Positions 42,801 through 53,600 of a stretch of 64,000 nt of DNA are shown piece by piece; within the stretch, counting starts at the first letter, position 1, and each line of letters begins with the position of its first letter. Origin of the DNA: Lampris incognitus (Eukaryota; Chordata; Actinopteri; Lampriformes; Lampridae); the NCBI RefSeq assembly GCF_029633865.1, contig NC_079217.1, positions 53,652,979 through 53,716,978 of the forward strand, written 5' to 3'. The notes under the pieces were generated by a model. The model saw only the letters and a program-made list of their open reading frames with translations, did not search any database and had not been told where the DNA came from. The position numbers and the translations under genes are program-made.

Positions 42801-45800
42801 TATTCATCTTTGTAGGAAAACCTAAGAAGGCAACAGAAAGTGTAAGAATCAAATTCAGTACATGTCTAGCCTATATGATAACCATATTTTGATGAGGGCC
42901 TGAGCACCAAGTGGTGTGAAGTATGGGGCGCCAAGTGCAACAGGCCCATTGTGTCCATGAAATATTGAAGACAGCTCATACTTTCGCACACAGAAAATCA
43001 AACGGATAATTCCTTTTGTGCCAGCATTTATGCCTTTGTGGCATGAAATTCAGAATGTGCTGTGCTGTCATTGGTCCGTGCCATCGAATGTTAATTTTGT
43101 CCATTTAACTGTTTTACTATATTACTGAAATAAATGATGTGTGTAATTCAAATGAACGCTTAACACTGTCAAATAAATCCAACCATTTTGTATATAGTGT
43201 AACGTGCATGGATGAGTAGACGCATTGGTCCTTAACTAACGGGTCGGACACTTTAGTCGACTGGTTAACGTTGTCACTTGCGGGGTGGGAGACACGGGTT
43301 CGCGTCCCGGCCGTGGCTGTTCCCGGACTGCCCCCCGAATTCGCTACAGTACTGTATATTGTACGTATAAGGGTGTCATCTCCCTCAGACATGTATCTGT
43401 AAGTAACCTGCGAACATCTATTTCAGCATCTCATATCAATATTCTTTGCAGCTGATCGCCTCTTATTTGGCCTGTATATATTCAGTCCTTGTGTGTATAT
43501 CTGAAGAAGGTTGTGTTATAGTTGTTGTGGGTCGGAAAGGAACCAGTGCAGGGGTCCGGCAGGGTCAAGCCCGTAGGCACGTTTATTTCGGTTCAGGGAA
43601 GGGGAATGCGGGATGTGTACGGTGCACTAGAGTCCCGGATGTGGGGTGTGTAAAAGACTATGTGTCTGTGTGCAGGGCGAGTGTGGTGCGTGTGTGCAGG
43701 AATGTGAATGACTGGAGGGTGTTTGTGCGTGTAGGTGAAGCGCAAGTCCAGGAGTGGGAGTTCTGCGGGAGGCAGCGTGGGAGCACAAGGGAGGGGTCCG
43801 AGGAACACAAGGGACGCGAGAAAGACGGAGCCCGAGAAGCACCGGCGGGTTCTGGGAGGACGGGAGAGAGAGACACAGGATTAGACTCAGGGATCACAAC
43901 ACAGGAATCGCAGGGGAAAACACAGCCAAAGTGTCTAGCGAGCTACTGGGTAACTACCGTACTAGATGGCACAATCTGGCACCGACTGCACGTCAGCGTC
44001 CTCTCTTATAGCTGGCTGCAGATTGGCTTCAGGTGCGCTGATCACCGATGAGCCTCTGGTGCGTAGCTGCGCTCTCAACGAGCGCGCTGACTGAACCCTG
44101 CCGGTAGACTCAGGCGGAGACGCGCCTTGCGTCTGGACCACAACAATAGTGTTGTTATTCTACGTTAAGCACACTGAGAGAGCCACGAAAAGGGAGTAAA
44201 ACTCCATGTAGTGCAAACCTACATGGCCAATAAACATGATTCTGATGTGCTCGAAAAGTGTAGCGACCACGGATAAGTAGACTCGCTAGCCCTTGGCTAA
44301 CGGGTCGGACCCTTTAGTCGACTGATTAGCGTAGTCGCCCGTGGTGCGGGGGACCCGAGTTCGCGTCCTGGCTGCGGCGGTTCCCGGCTACACCAGAAGG
44401 CTTTCTGCGGACAAAGCAAAGGCTGCTTGATCATCTACTGGCAACAGGAAGTGAAGAGTGATAGCCACAGTGCCACCTACTGGCAACAGGAAGTTAGCCT
44501 TATGTGACAAGCATCATTTGCTTTACATGAAATGCACACAGTGTGGTCTACATACACATACACACGATATACAGCAACATGATATGTAATATGTGGGTGT
44601 TCTGCCACATAATGGACGCAGAAAGTGAGATGCAATGCCTTTGTGCAATGTCCGATATTCATGAAAATGCACATGCGTGTCAGATGACCGCGACTAAATG
44701 CATTGCTGCATTAATGGCACGCTTCTGTAGCGCCGCCTCCGGGCAACAGGAAATCAAGCCTTATGTTATAAACTTCCTTTGATTTACATGACATTTAAAG
44801 TGTGTACTCAACATTTGATATGCCGCAACATAATGTACATTTGGTGCGTCTTTTCTAGCGCCACATAGTGGACACAGGAAGTGATTGTTGTCTCCTACAT
44901 GCAACGTTTAATATTCATGAAATTGTATGTCTTTCACAGCTGCCACTCCTCCTGACGCATGTGAGGTGCGAGGGCTTTAATTATTACTACGGTTCATTAA
45001 TAATTACTCTTGTAGGGATTACTTTTTAATGTGAAGCGATGGCATCTAGGATGGAGCGAGTACACTGTGTTGGTGTGAGATTTCATCGCAGTGCTACGAT
45101 AAGTCCATTCTCGTTGAATGGAAAACGAAGAGCAAGTAATCAGTCTCATCTGATGGGTAATTAGCTAAGCAATGTGCAGGGACCAACAAAGACTTCATTT
45201 GCTTCATGTAAACACGATGCAAACGTGAAACCTGGGGGACTTGGTTTGCCTTGGTGCTTGCATGCAGGGATTATTAGTGCTCACTTTGACTGCTTGCTGA
45301 GAAGAGTGACATTCACATTTCCCAGGACCAGACTCAGATACAACCTGGAGTTTAAGAGAAATTAATGAAGAAAAATGTCACATTTGTTTATTTTCTTTCT
45401 TATTTTGAAAAACATAAGGCTGCCGCTTACTGCCATTCAGGAAATAAATTCCTCACCCATTTTTCTTGGGGAGAAAGGCCTCCATGTCATAGAGAACATC
45501 TGGTCGTGTTTTCACTTTCTCTTTTATTTCATCCATGGTTTTGACTTCTTCTTCTGTTAGTCCTTTGCTGCACCTGATCGAGGGTACGAGAGGAGTACAC
45601 AATATACAATGTTCAAAATATACAATGATGACATGATGCCATGTGGTGTGTGTGTTCATTTGAGTTGATCACTGCAGGTCGTCAAGGTCTTTTCCCCCTC
45701 CTGCCTGCCTGTTTCGCTTTGAGGAGGCTGGGGTCTGGTTAGGACTGACTGACTGGCAGTGTAGGCCTGAACTACAGACAATTTTCCAGTCATCTCCCCC

Positions 45801-46781
45801 TCCACACGATAGAATCTGCCTCTGTCTTTTTTTAATTTATCTATTTTTTTGAGGGGGGGGATTCCCCCCTTTTCTCCCCAATTGTACCTGGCCATTCACC
45901 CCGCTCTCTGAGCCGTCCCGGTCGCTGCTCCACCCCCTCTGCTGATCCGGGGAGGGCTGCAGACTACCACATGCCTCCTCCGATACATGTGGAGTCGCCA
46001 GCCGCTTCTTTTCACCTGACAGCGAGGAGTTTCACCAGGGGGGAGGTAGCGCGCGAGAGGATCACGCTATTCCCCCCAGTTCCCCCTCCCCCCGAACTGG
46101 CGCCCCGACCGACCAGAGGAGGCGCTAGTGCAGCGACCAGCACTCGTACCCACATTCGGCTTCCCACCCGAAGACACGGCCAACCGTGTCTGCAAGGATG
46201 CCGGACCAAGCGGGGGGTAACACCGGGACTCGAACCGGCGATCCCCGTGTTGGTAGGCAACGGAATAGACCGCTATGCTCTATGCTTCCCAGACAGTCTC
46301 TGTCTTTTTGCACCAGTGTACGTGCGTGTATGTGTGCGTGCGTGCGTGCGTCAGCTGAAACTCTCACAGTACCGCTTCATCAGCTGAGACATCTCCTTTA
46401 GCCTTCTGCGCTGAAGAGAGATCGAGGAAGAGCAACTTTTCTGCAAGGTGGACATGTCCTGTAGTTTCTGTAAGTACATCCTGTGTGTCTCCTAGGTGAC
46501 AAGATCACAATTCGGCCATCAGCTCAGAGCCACGTGGAGATGTTGACGCATAGTTTCATTATAGTTAAGGCTCAATATACAGTACAGAATGCTACAATTT
46601 TATAATTCAGGGCAAAAACCGGGGATTTATCTTCACGCCCAGGGTTCATCTCATGAGATATGATGCGACTTGAAAGATTTGTTGTGATCGACCAAAAAAA
46701 GCTCAGTCGATGGATGGATGGATGAAGTAACAACGGTATATGACATTTTTATAGGCGTTCTACACTACCTCCCACTATTTC

Positions 46782-46838
<57 letters not shown>

Positions 46839-47178
46839 TGCAGCATTAATACTGTGCATCATCTGGTGTGCAACAACTATGTGTATGTGTATCTAGCAGA
46901 GATCACGTGGTGATGCTATATCTGAGTTCTGTACAAGTGTCACTTCCTCTGTGACGACATCTGAGACGCTTTATTAATCCCGGGGGGGAAATGGATGCTG
47001 TGCATGTAACCCATCCTAGCCGTGCGGCTGGGGGCAGCGGGGAGCCCGGCGCCCAGCGCCCGGGGAAACACGACACTGACAAGTGCAACGTGTAACCCTC
47101 TCACCTCACCTGGATTTGCTGATACTCTTCTTGCAGACATTTCCACTCTGCCATGAGTCCTGTTACATCCTGAGGCAT
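37301..47178 (-). CDS. tmem120a: Transmembrane protein 120A (TACAN/NET29), complete
   Basis: Six-helix nuclear-envelope/ER membrane protein. The family has an ELOVL-like fold that binds coenzyme A, has a role in adipocytes, and a disputed ion-channel role. Twelve coding exons: 47178-47110, 46491-46373, 45573-45457, 45344-45285, 42821-42726, 42593-42504, 40713-40648, 40429-40368, 38998-38906, 38657-38593, 38238-38170, 37417-37301. They total 1,023 nt, 340 codons plus stop, close to the human length. All introns are GT-AG and every phase joins. Landmarks: N-terminal coiled coil ([24 protein letters not shown]), [52 protein letters not shown] (residues 185-196), [35 protein letters not shown] and [12 protein letters not shown] near the C-terminus. 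The C-terminus resembles TMEM120A more than TMEM120B, and por is adjacent as in human. Confidence 0.96.
37862..38112 (+). repeat. tRNA-derived SINE, family C
   Basis: The head has GTGGCTCAGGAGGTAGAGCG (A box) and GCTGGTTCAATCCCCGGC (B box), then TTTGAGCAAGACACTGAACC and a tail GAAAAGTGCCACATAAATGC. It lies in the last tmem120a intron, antisense to the gene. Confidence 0.85.
39708..40240. repeat. Large (AGT)n trinucleotide array
   Basis: About 530 bp of TAG/AGT triplets with GTGGTG, GCAGCAG and ATGTAG interruptions, including two near-identical blocks around 39830-39975 (AGTGGTGGTGATGGTGGCGG). It sits in the tmem120a intron between the exons at 40.4 and 39.0 kb. The long leucine- or valine-rich ORFs here are artefacts. 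Confidence 0.97.
41850..42045. mobile_element. hAT-type foldback MITE
   Basis: A near-complete palindrome: CAGAGGTGGAAAACCCGG at the left end and the inverse of CAGCGGTGGGAAACTCCG at the right. The arms share TATTTGCTCCACCCATG and GAAGTACTAACCA. 8-bp flanks gccgtgat/gcagtgat differ by one base. tmem120a intron. Confidence 0.85.
43198..43348 (+). repeat. tRNA-like solo LTR, relative of the TRIM LTR
   Basis: 151 bp, TGTAACG...GCTACA. It shares TAACTAACGGGTCGGAC.CTTTAG with the TRIM and has TTAGTCGACTGGTTAACG (A-box-like) and CGGGTTCGCGTCCCGG (B-box-like). No clean target duplication. Confidence 0.6.
43352..44250 (+). mobile_element. L2 LINE 3' tail, split by a solo LTR
   Basis: The end shows CACTGAGAGAGCCACGAAAAG, AAACCTACATGGCCAATAAA and ATGATTCTGATG. 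This matches the tail of the L2 at 34.5-34.65 kb in order. The left part (GTATATATTCAGTCCTTGTG) matches the same tail upstream. The two parts are separated by the element at 43523-44145. Confidence 0.7.
43523..44145. repeat. Solo LTR with 5-bp target duplication
   Basis: 623 bp, beginning TGTTGTGG and ending CCACAACA (TG...CA, 8-bp perfect inverted ends). Flanked by atagt at 43518-43522 and 44146-44150. The interior is purine-rich with no coding sense; a 201-codon ORF is incidental. No second LTR or internal region, so recombination to a solo LTR is likely. Confidence 0.75.
44259..44392 (+). repeat. tRNA-like solo LTR, relative of the TRIM LTR
   Basis: 134 bp, TGTAGCG...GGCTACA. GGCTAACGGGTCGGACCC, CTTTAGTCGACTGATTAGCG and GAGTTCGCGTCCTGG match the TRIM LTR family in order. 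Confidence 0.6.
44400..44935. repeat. Degenerate local repeats with GCCACCTACTGGCAACAGG motif
   Basis: The motif 'ccacctactggcaacaggaa' or close variants occurs at about 44430, 44472, 44732 and 44860. Each is followed by similar CCTTATGT..., TTTACATGA and ATATTCATGAAA segments, giving an about 290-bp imperfect repeat. Not coding. Confidence 0.5.
45843..46290 (-). repeat. tRNA-derived SINE, family A, full-length copy
   Basis: Minus-strand head GCATAGCGGTCTATTCCGTT and B-box-like GGTTCGAGTCCCGGTG, body, then the CAATTGGGGAGAAAAGGGGG tail at 45866-45888. It lies in the tmem120a intron between exons 2 and 3, in sense. Confidence 0.88.
46783..46837. repeat. (CA)n microsatellite, pure
   Basis: 27 uninterrupted CA units in tmem120a intron 1. 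Confidence 0.97.
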
Positions 47179-47714
47179 AGTTAGAGCTCTTCCCCGACCA
47201 AGTTTCTAGGCTTCAAGTCGCACGCTGGGTGGTGGCAGACACAGCTCAGACGAGTCTAGCACATACGGATCATCTGTGCCACCTGGACTATCCCAGTTCA
47301 GGGTGTGTTTCACGTCTCCGGCAGTGGTTTACAGCTTATAGTGGACTTTGACAAGTATAAATGCGCTTGACTTGGACTTGGACATTGCTCTGTCTCGGTG
47401 TTTCGGGTCATCACTGTGTCCACCTATATTTTCTCACCTAGGTCAGACAGGATGTTATTCTTACAGCTGCAAAAAAAAGGTGAAACTGGCCTCAACTACG
47501 GTGACTCAAAAATTACGTCATCTAGATTTTACATGGCGCGCGGACGTAACGTGAGCAACAGCGATGTTTTTTGGCTGAGATCGATCCAAGGGCGTATCGG
47601 GGGGGGGGGTGGCAGAAGGTCCAAAATCGTCACAGTAAAGTAAAAATAAACCATGGACCACTGTCCAAATTTACAACTTCATAAAGCTCAGTCACTACAA
47701 CTTATTTATTTACT
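47179..47714. other. tmem120a upstream region
   Basis: Should include the 5' UTR and promoter of tmem120a. No clear TATA box or CpG island was seen. A GCACACTTGACACCGG-type consensus was not found; the start of transcription cannot be placed. Confidence 0.4.
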
Positions 47715-48069
47715 TTATTTACCCCCCCGCCCTTTCCCCCCAGTTGTATCCGGCCAATTACCCCACTCTTCCGAGCCGTCCCGGTCGCTGCTCCACCCCC
47801 TCTGCCGAGCCGGGGAGGGCCGCAGACTACCACATGTCTCCTCCTACACACGTGGAGTCGCCGGCCGCTTCTTTTCACCTGACCGTGAGGGGTTTCGCCA
47901 GGGGGAGGTAGCGCGTGGGAGGAACATGCTATTCCCCCCAGTCCCCCAGTTCCCCCCCGCCCCGAACAGGTTGACCAGAGGAGGCGCTAGTGCAGCGACC
48001 AGGACACATACCCACATCCGGCTTCCCACGCACAGACTTGGCCAATTGTGTCTGTAGGGACGCCCGACC
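47715..48069 (-). repeat. tRNA-derived SINE, family A, head missing
   Basis: Tail CCAGTTGTATCCGGCCAATT through to TTGTGTCTGTAGGGACGCCC. The tRNA-like head is absent and the copy is joined directly to RTE sequence at about 48070. Confidence 0.85.
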
Positions 48070-48300
48070 AGTATAGAGAAGGCCAGAAGGAGTTACATCG
48101 TGTCTTAGTGGATTTAGAGAAAGCATATGACAGGGTGCCGAGAGAGGAGGAGTGTATAAGCGTGGTGCAGGATATGTGTGATGGCAGTGTGACAGTGGTG
48201 AGGTGTGCGATAGGAGTGACGGATGGGTGGATTTGTAGAGGGGAGCACTTTTGTTGTGATCGGGGAAGGAGGGAGGGTGATGTTGGGTGTTGGTTAAACA
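48070..48300 (+). pseudogene. RTE-clade reverse transcriptase fragment
   Basis: Frame reads VLVDLEKAYDRVPREE, then after a small deletion VVQDMCDGSVTVVRCAIGVT, the RTE-type RT block in fish. It ends before the catalytic FADD box. Confidence 0.8.
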
Positions 48301-48629
48301 GTATACTGTGTGTGGTATATGTGTATTTTTTGTTTAATTTCTTTGATTTGGTGGGGGGGTGGGGGTCTGTAGGCTGGAAGCCATGCCAAGGCCTACAAGT
48401 TACCTCACTATTTTCTGTTTTGTCTACCTGATTTTTGATTCTTTGAATTTTTGATTCTCGTTCTCTTTTGATTCTGTAGAGTTTGATGAGTTTGTGAAAT
48501 GTTTTATTTCCCTATGGGTTTGGTATATGTGTGTTGTATCTTAAATGTTTTTTTCTGTAGAATAAAAGAGGAAAAAAAAACACTGACCAAGTGTGTCTGC
48601 TCCTGAAGCTGTGTCTTTAGTTCACCTAC

Positions 48630-50382
48630 TTCACGTACAGGGGGCAGTACTATGGGCAGAGGCATGGGTGTGCTATGGGTTCCCCAATTTCAGCTATAGT
48701 GGCCAACTTGTATATGGAGGAAGTGGAAAAGAGGGCTCTAATGTCCTATCCAGGGGCACCACCTAGCCATTGGTTCAGATTTGTGGGCGACACCTGGGTT
48801 AAAATTAAATCTCAGGACGTACCCCCACCACATTACTCTGTGGACAACCAGTGAGGATGTGAAAAATGACAGGTTAGCCTTTCTAGACTGTGGAATTGCA
48901 ATTGGTGTTGGGGGACATTTGATTGTTGATGTTTACAATAAACCAACATATACTGATCAGTACTTCAGGTTTGATTCTCATCATCCACTGGAGCACAAAC
49001 AAGGAGTCATCAGGATGCTGCACCACCAAGCTGACCACGTCCCCACCGACACAGTGGCCAGGGAAGGAGAGAAATCCCACATTAAACAGGCCTGGTTAAG
49101 TGTGGTTATCCTAACTGGGTGTTTGTCAAAGCCAGGAAGACGCCCAAACAGTGCACCAGCCAGTCGAAGAGAGGAGGACAACAGCTGCCTAAGCGTAAAC
49201 CAGTGGTGATTCCCTATGTGGCGGGAGTGGCGGAAAAGTTGAGATGCATATTTTCCAAACATTGCGTCTCAGTTGCTTTCATACCCCAAAAACATGCTGC
49301 GCCAGAAGTTGGTCCACCCCAAGGATTGGCTCCCCCGGCATGAACAGAGCACAATAGTGTACGCTGTTGAGTGCCGGGAGGACTTCCGCAAATTGTACAT
49401 TGAGGAAACTAAAATGATGCTCGCCAAGAGGAGGGCACAACACAGGAGCGCTAACGCGTCAGGCCTGGGGCCTCATGTATCAATCGGTACGATGGGCAAA
49501 TTTGTGTGTGCACACCCATGGAATTTTTTAGCCCTCAAGATTGTGTGACAGTCAGCAGCAAAGCATGATGGTTATTTGTAATTCCTTCCTCCTAACATCT
49601 ATTGTCTACCTCTTGCAACGAGCAATCACCCAGGCCTGCTAAGACATCAGTATTAGCCAGTTGGTGTCTAAATTCGGGGGTTACCCAGGTTCTATGCTGG
49701 TTTCTGAGACAAACTTCAGGGCTAAAAAATCCCATGGGTGTGTACGAACAAATTTGCCCATAGTAACGATTGATACAAGAGGCCCCAGGACTCCACAGTC
49801 TACACCCGTCTATAGGCCAGGGGCCACTCTTTCGAGGACGAGGATGTGCACATCCTTGATAGGGAGGAACGCTGGTTTGAACGGGGAGTCAAAGAGGCCA
49901 ACTATGTTAAGAGGGAACGACCATCCCTGAACCGAGAGGGGAGGGGGGCTAAGGGTACATCAGTCCCCATTTTACAATGCTGGGGTTGCAAGCATTCCAA
50001 AATCCTCTGTGAATAGTATACAAGCCAACTGAAACTCTAGTTAATGGTCACACCCATGTTTGCATATGAAAATGGTCGTTGGTTATGCAACTGTTTTGTT
50101 TATAAGGGTGGGGAGACCTGCAGTCACTTGATTCAGAGTCTGACAATGTTATTTATCCTAGAGGGGCAGTTCAGTTATCTACCCAGACCATACACGAAGA
50201 GATGCAGACTGTCACCCTCGTGTTGCCATGCATGCAGACTCACAGGAGGACCTGGCGAAGGATACAAAATCACATAAGTTAAAAGATTAAATAAATAAAT
50301 GAGGCATTCTACGATGCATTGCACGTTACATTCCAATGCAACATTCGGTGAACGTACAGCCCCACAAGCCGTGAGAGAAAAC
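48630..50382 (+). mobile_element. Penelope-like element, 3' part, interrupted
   Basis: RT end: AISAIVANLYMEEVEKRAL, then FRFVGDTWVKI where the family has YVDDTWVKI. Connector: FLDCGIAIGVGG, YNKPTYTDQYF and DSHHPLEHKQGVIRMLHH. GIY-YIG-type endonuclease: VVIPYVAGVAEKLRCIFSKH, KLVHPKDW, VYAVECREDFRKLYIEETK, KRRAQHRSANASG, then after a MITE HILDREERWFERGVKEANYV. The 3' region has GGTCACACCCATGTTTGCAT. Stops, frame breaks and the altered catalytic Asp make it inactive. A Ty3 element is inserted at its 3' side. Confidence 0.85.
49468..49785. mobile_element. MITE with long TIRs inside the Penelope-like element
   Basis: The ends GGGCCTCATGTATCAATCG and the inverse of GGGCCTCTTGTATCAATCG continue as about 70-bp matching arms (GGGCAAATTTG, CACACCCATGG, TTTTTTAGCCCT). 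It interrupts the endonuclease frame. The bases CTG/CAG at the edges fit a 3-bp CWG-type duplication as in PIF-Harbinger, but they are not identical. Confidence 0.8.
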
Positions 50383-50591
50383 TGTAATGTCCGTAGACGC
50401 CTTGTCTTACTGACATAAGAATAATTCAAGAACGAGCCGACTTCGTAGGTTCTTAACTGTGAAGCTCTACTAGCGTTCATCCGACATACAACCTTCATAA
50501 CATGCGCTTCTAACTTCCTGTATACGTCACACGCACTGCACGTACACCCGTGAGTAGGTCAAGTTAAACACGTGACCTTTCATTCATTACA
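50383..50591 (-). repeat. Ty3 element 3' LTR
   Basis: 209 bp, TG...CA. It differs from the 5' LTR only near GTGAAGCTCTACTAG versus GTGTAGCTTTTACTAG. Confidence 0.95.
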
Positions 50592-50684
50592 TCTCCCCCT
50601 CTAAGATGATTTTCTAACCTGTATATCACCCCCCTTTTCACAAAAAAAATAAAAAATCCCCCACAGTACACAAGTCCATACGCC

Positions 50685-53600
50685 TCACAAATCCAGCCGG
50701 ATTGCAGGCTTGCTCACCCTGCCAGAGCGAGTAACATATGGTGTGGAAGTTGGCATTTCTGCTGCTCGGGACTCATCCGTGTTTCCACTCTCCCCTGGAG
50801 TGACATGGTCAGGATCCCTGCTGACAAAGGTGAGTGTTTTAGGTGTGGCCAACAGGTGGCGCCTGTTCCTTCTGTAATGTTCACCTTGAGCTGTCTCCAC
50901 TATGTAGGATCTGGGAGTGGAGCTCTGACTGTGAACAACTGCTGGCATTGTCCATGTTTTCTGTCCATCAGATTTGGTGAGTACTGCGTCACCCGAGTTC
51001 AGTGGGCGCAGTGTCCGCACGCCGTTCCTGCGGTTGTAGTAGAAAGCCTGCCTCGATTTGGCTGCGGCGTCAGCGGTTTTGATCAGTTCCTCTTTAGGCC
51101 AGGCCGGTTTCAGGTTATGCTGCAATGTGGGTAAGGTGGTTCTGAGTCTCCTACCCATGAGCAATTCCGCTGGACTGGCTCCAGTGGAAGAAGAGGGTGT
51201 AGCTCTGTATGTCAACAGGGCGAGGAGAGGGTCTTCCTGCCTTAATATGCTTTTGGCTATCTGAACAGCCCTCTCTGCCTGTCCATTACTCTGGGGGTAG
51301 TGTGGGCTTGAAGTCACATGGATGAAATCATAATCCTCACTGAACCTCCTCATCTCTTCTGAAACTAGCTGTGGCCCATTATCGCTAACTACAATTTCAG
51401 GGATACCGAAACGTGCAAATGTAGCCTTCAGCCTAGCTACAACCTGACTGCTAGTAGTTGTTGGTAGATTTAGGATCTCCAAAAACCTGGAATAATAGTC
51501 AGACACTATCAAGTAGTTTTGCTTTTTGTACTCACACAGGTCTATGCCAACTTTCTGCCATGGTCTGGATGGGAGCTCACTTTCCATTAAAGGCTCTTTT
51601 CTCTGTGTGTTCTTGTGTTCTCTGCAGAATTGACATTGCTGTATCTTTGTTGTAATGTGCTCTGTCATTTTGGGCCACCACACTGACTGGCTAGCTCTCT
51701 CTCTGCACTTAACTATCCCCAGGTGCCCGTCGTGTATTCTGTCTAAGATCACCTCCCTCATCTCTGTGGGAATGACGATACGACTGCCTCTGATGACTAA
51801 ACCATCTACCTCAGATAACTCCCCTCTCACCTGATAAAAGTCTCTGACTGTCTCCGGCACTTTATCGACATACTCAGGCCAGCCGTGTCTGATGAAGCCC
51901 AACACTGTCTGGAGCTGCAGATCCCCATCCGTGCTCTGTTTTATCTCCTGCATCCTTTGAGGTGTCGCAGGCACCTGGCACACGATGGCATCAATGTGCG
52001 CTGCAACATCATCATGAGAAGCACCATCTCCGTAGCACTGCTCTGGGCCTCTGGAGAGTGCATCAGCCACAGCTAAAGTTTTGCCTGGTGCGTATTCAGC
52101 CACTGCATTGAAACGCATCAGCCTCATTAACAGTCTCTGGCACCTAATGGGCACATTATCCAAGTCTTTGCTGTTCATGAGAGGCACTAGTGGTTTATGA
52201 TCGGTGACAAGTCTGAAATTGTCAAGCCCAAACAAGTACTTCTCGAACCTTTCACATGCCCAGACGCTGGCTAAGCACTCTTTCTCGATCTGTGCGTACC
52301 TTGTCTCTGCGTCACTCAGCCGTCGGGAGCAGTAGGCCACGGGCTTCCAGTGTTCCCCGTGCTGCTGGAGCAGAACGCCTCCCAGCCCGTAGCTGCTGGC
52401 ATCTGCTGACACCACCGTAGCCTTAGTGACGTCATAAAAGGTGAGTACCGGGGCGGTGGCGAGTGCTGCTTTAAGGTCTTGGAATGCTGTGTTCTGTGCA
52501 GGTCCCCACAGCCACTCTGTCGTTGCTTTAAGCAGTCCATAAAGCGGCTGACCTACAGTGGACAGCTCTGGGACGTATTTTGCCAAATAGTTCACCATCC
52601 CGAGGAACCTCTTGAGTTCCGTCACGTTCTGGGGCTGAGGAAAGTTCTCTATTCCGGCCACTTTGTCCGGGTCAGGTCTGATGCCTGCCTCGTCGATGAT
52701 GTGACCAAGGAAGCGGACTTGTTTCTGTTTGAACTTGCATTTCGCTTGGTTCAGTTTGAGACCTGCTGTTTCAATGACCCCCAGCGCCTCTGCTAGGCGC
52801 CGGTCATGGATTTCCTCAGTCTCTCCATGTATAAGGATGTCATCCATGTACACCTCTGTGCCCTCTAGCCCGGTCAGAGTTTCCGCCATCTTTCTCTGGA
52901 AAATCTCTGGAGCACTTGTTATACCAAATGGAAGGCGGCAGAAAGCATACCTCCCAAATGGGGTGATGAAAGTGGTGAGCCCCCTGCTGTCTTCATGCAA
53001 GGGGATCTGGTAAAACCCACTTGCTGCATCCAACGTTGTGAAGAACTTTGACCCTGCGAGCCTTGGCATTATTTCCTCCATAGTGGGCAGCACGTATTTC
53101 TCACGTTTCACCGCTCGATTCAGCCTCCTGAGGTCAGCGCAGCAGCGAACCTCTTTCTTGTTCGGTTTCAGCACCGGCACCATAGCGGCGCACCATTCTG
53201 TGGGCTGAGTCACTTTTTCAATAATGCCCTCATTTTCCATGCGCTGCAGTTCTTTCTTAACCAGTGGTACAAGTGGCAGCGGTATCCGTCTGGCTGTATG
53301 CACCGCATATGGCTGGGCACCCTCCACCAGAGCTATTTTCACTGGGTCTGTTTTCAGCAGTCCACTTGAACCGAAAACTCCACTGACCTCATTCATCCGC
53401 TTCACTAGACCCATCTCCACTGCCTCTGGACGACTCAGCAGACAGCTGCCTCTCCCCTTGATCACATACACTGGAAAGGAGTATTGTTTCTCCTTGTAGT
53501 TGGTTGTGGCTTGAAACTGTCCTATGCAGCTGATGTTTCCACCTGGGCTTATGAAGCATGTGTCAGGAGGTCCCAGTTTTATGTTTGGCTTCAGCTTTTT

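Noticed and set aside
43446-44051. A 201-codon ORF crossing the L2 tail and the solo LTR
   Set aside because: It crosses the insertion boundary at 43523, so it cannot be an old gene. No domain.
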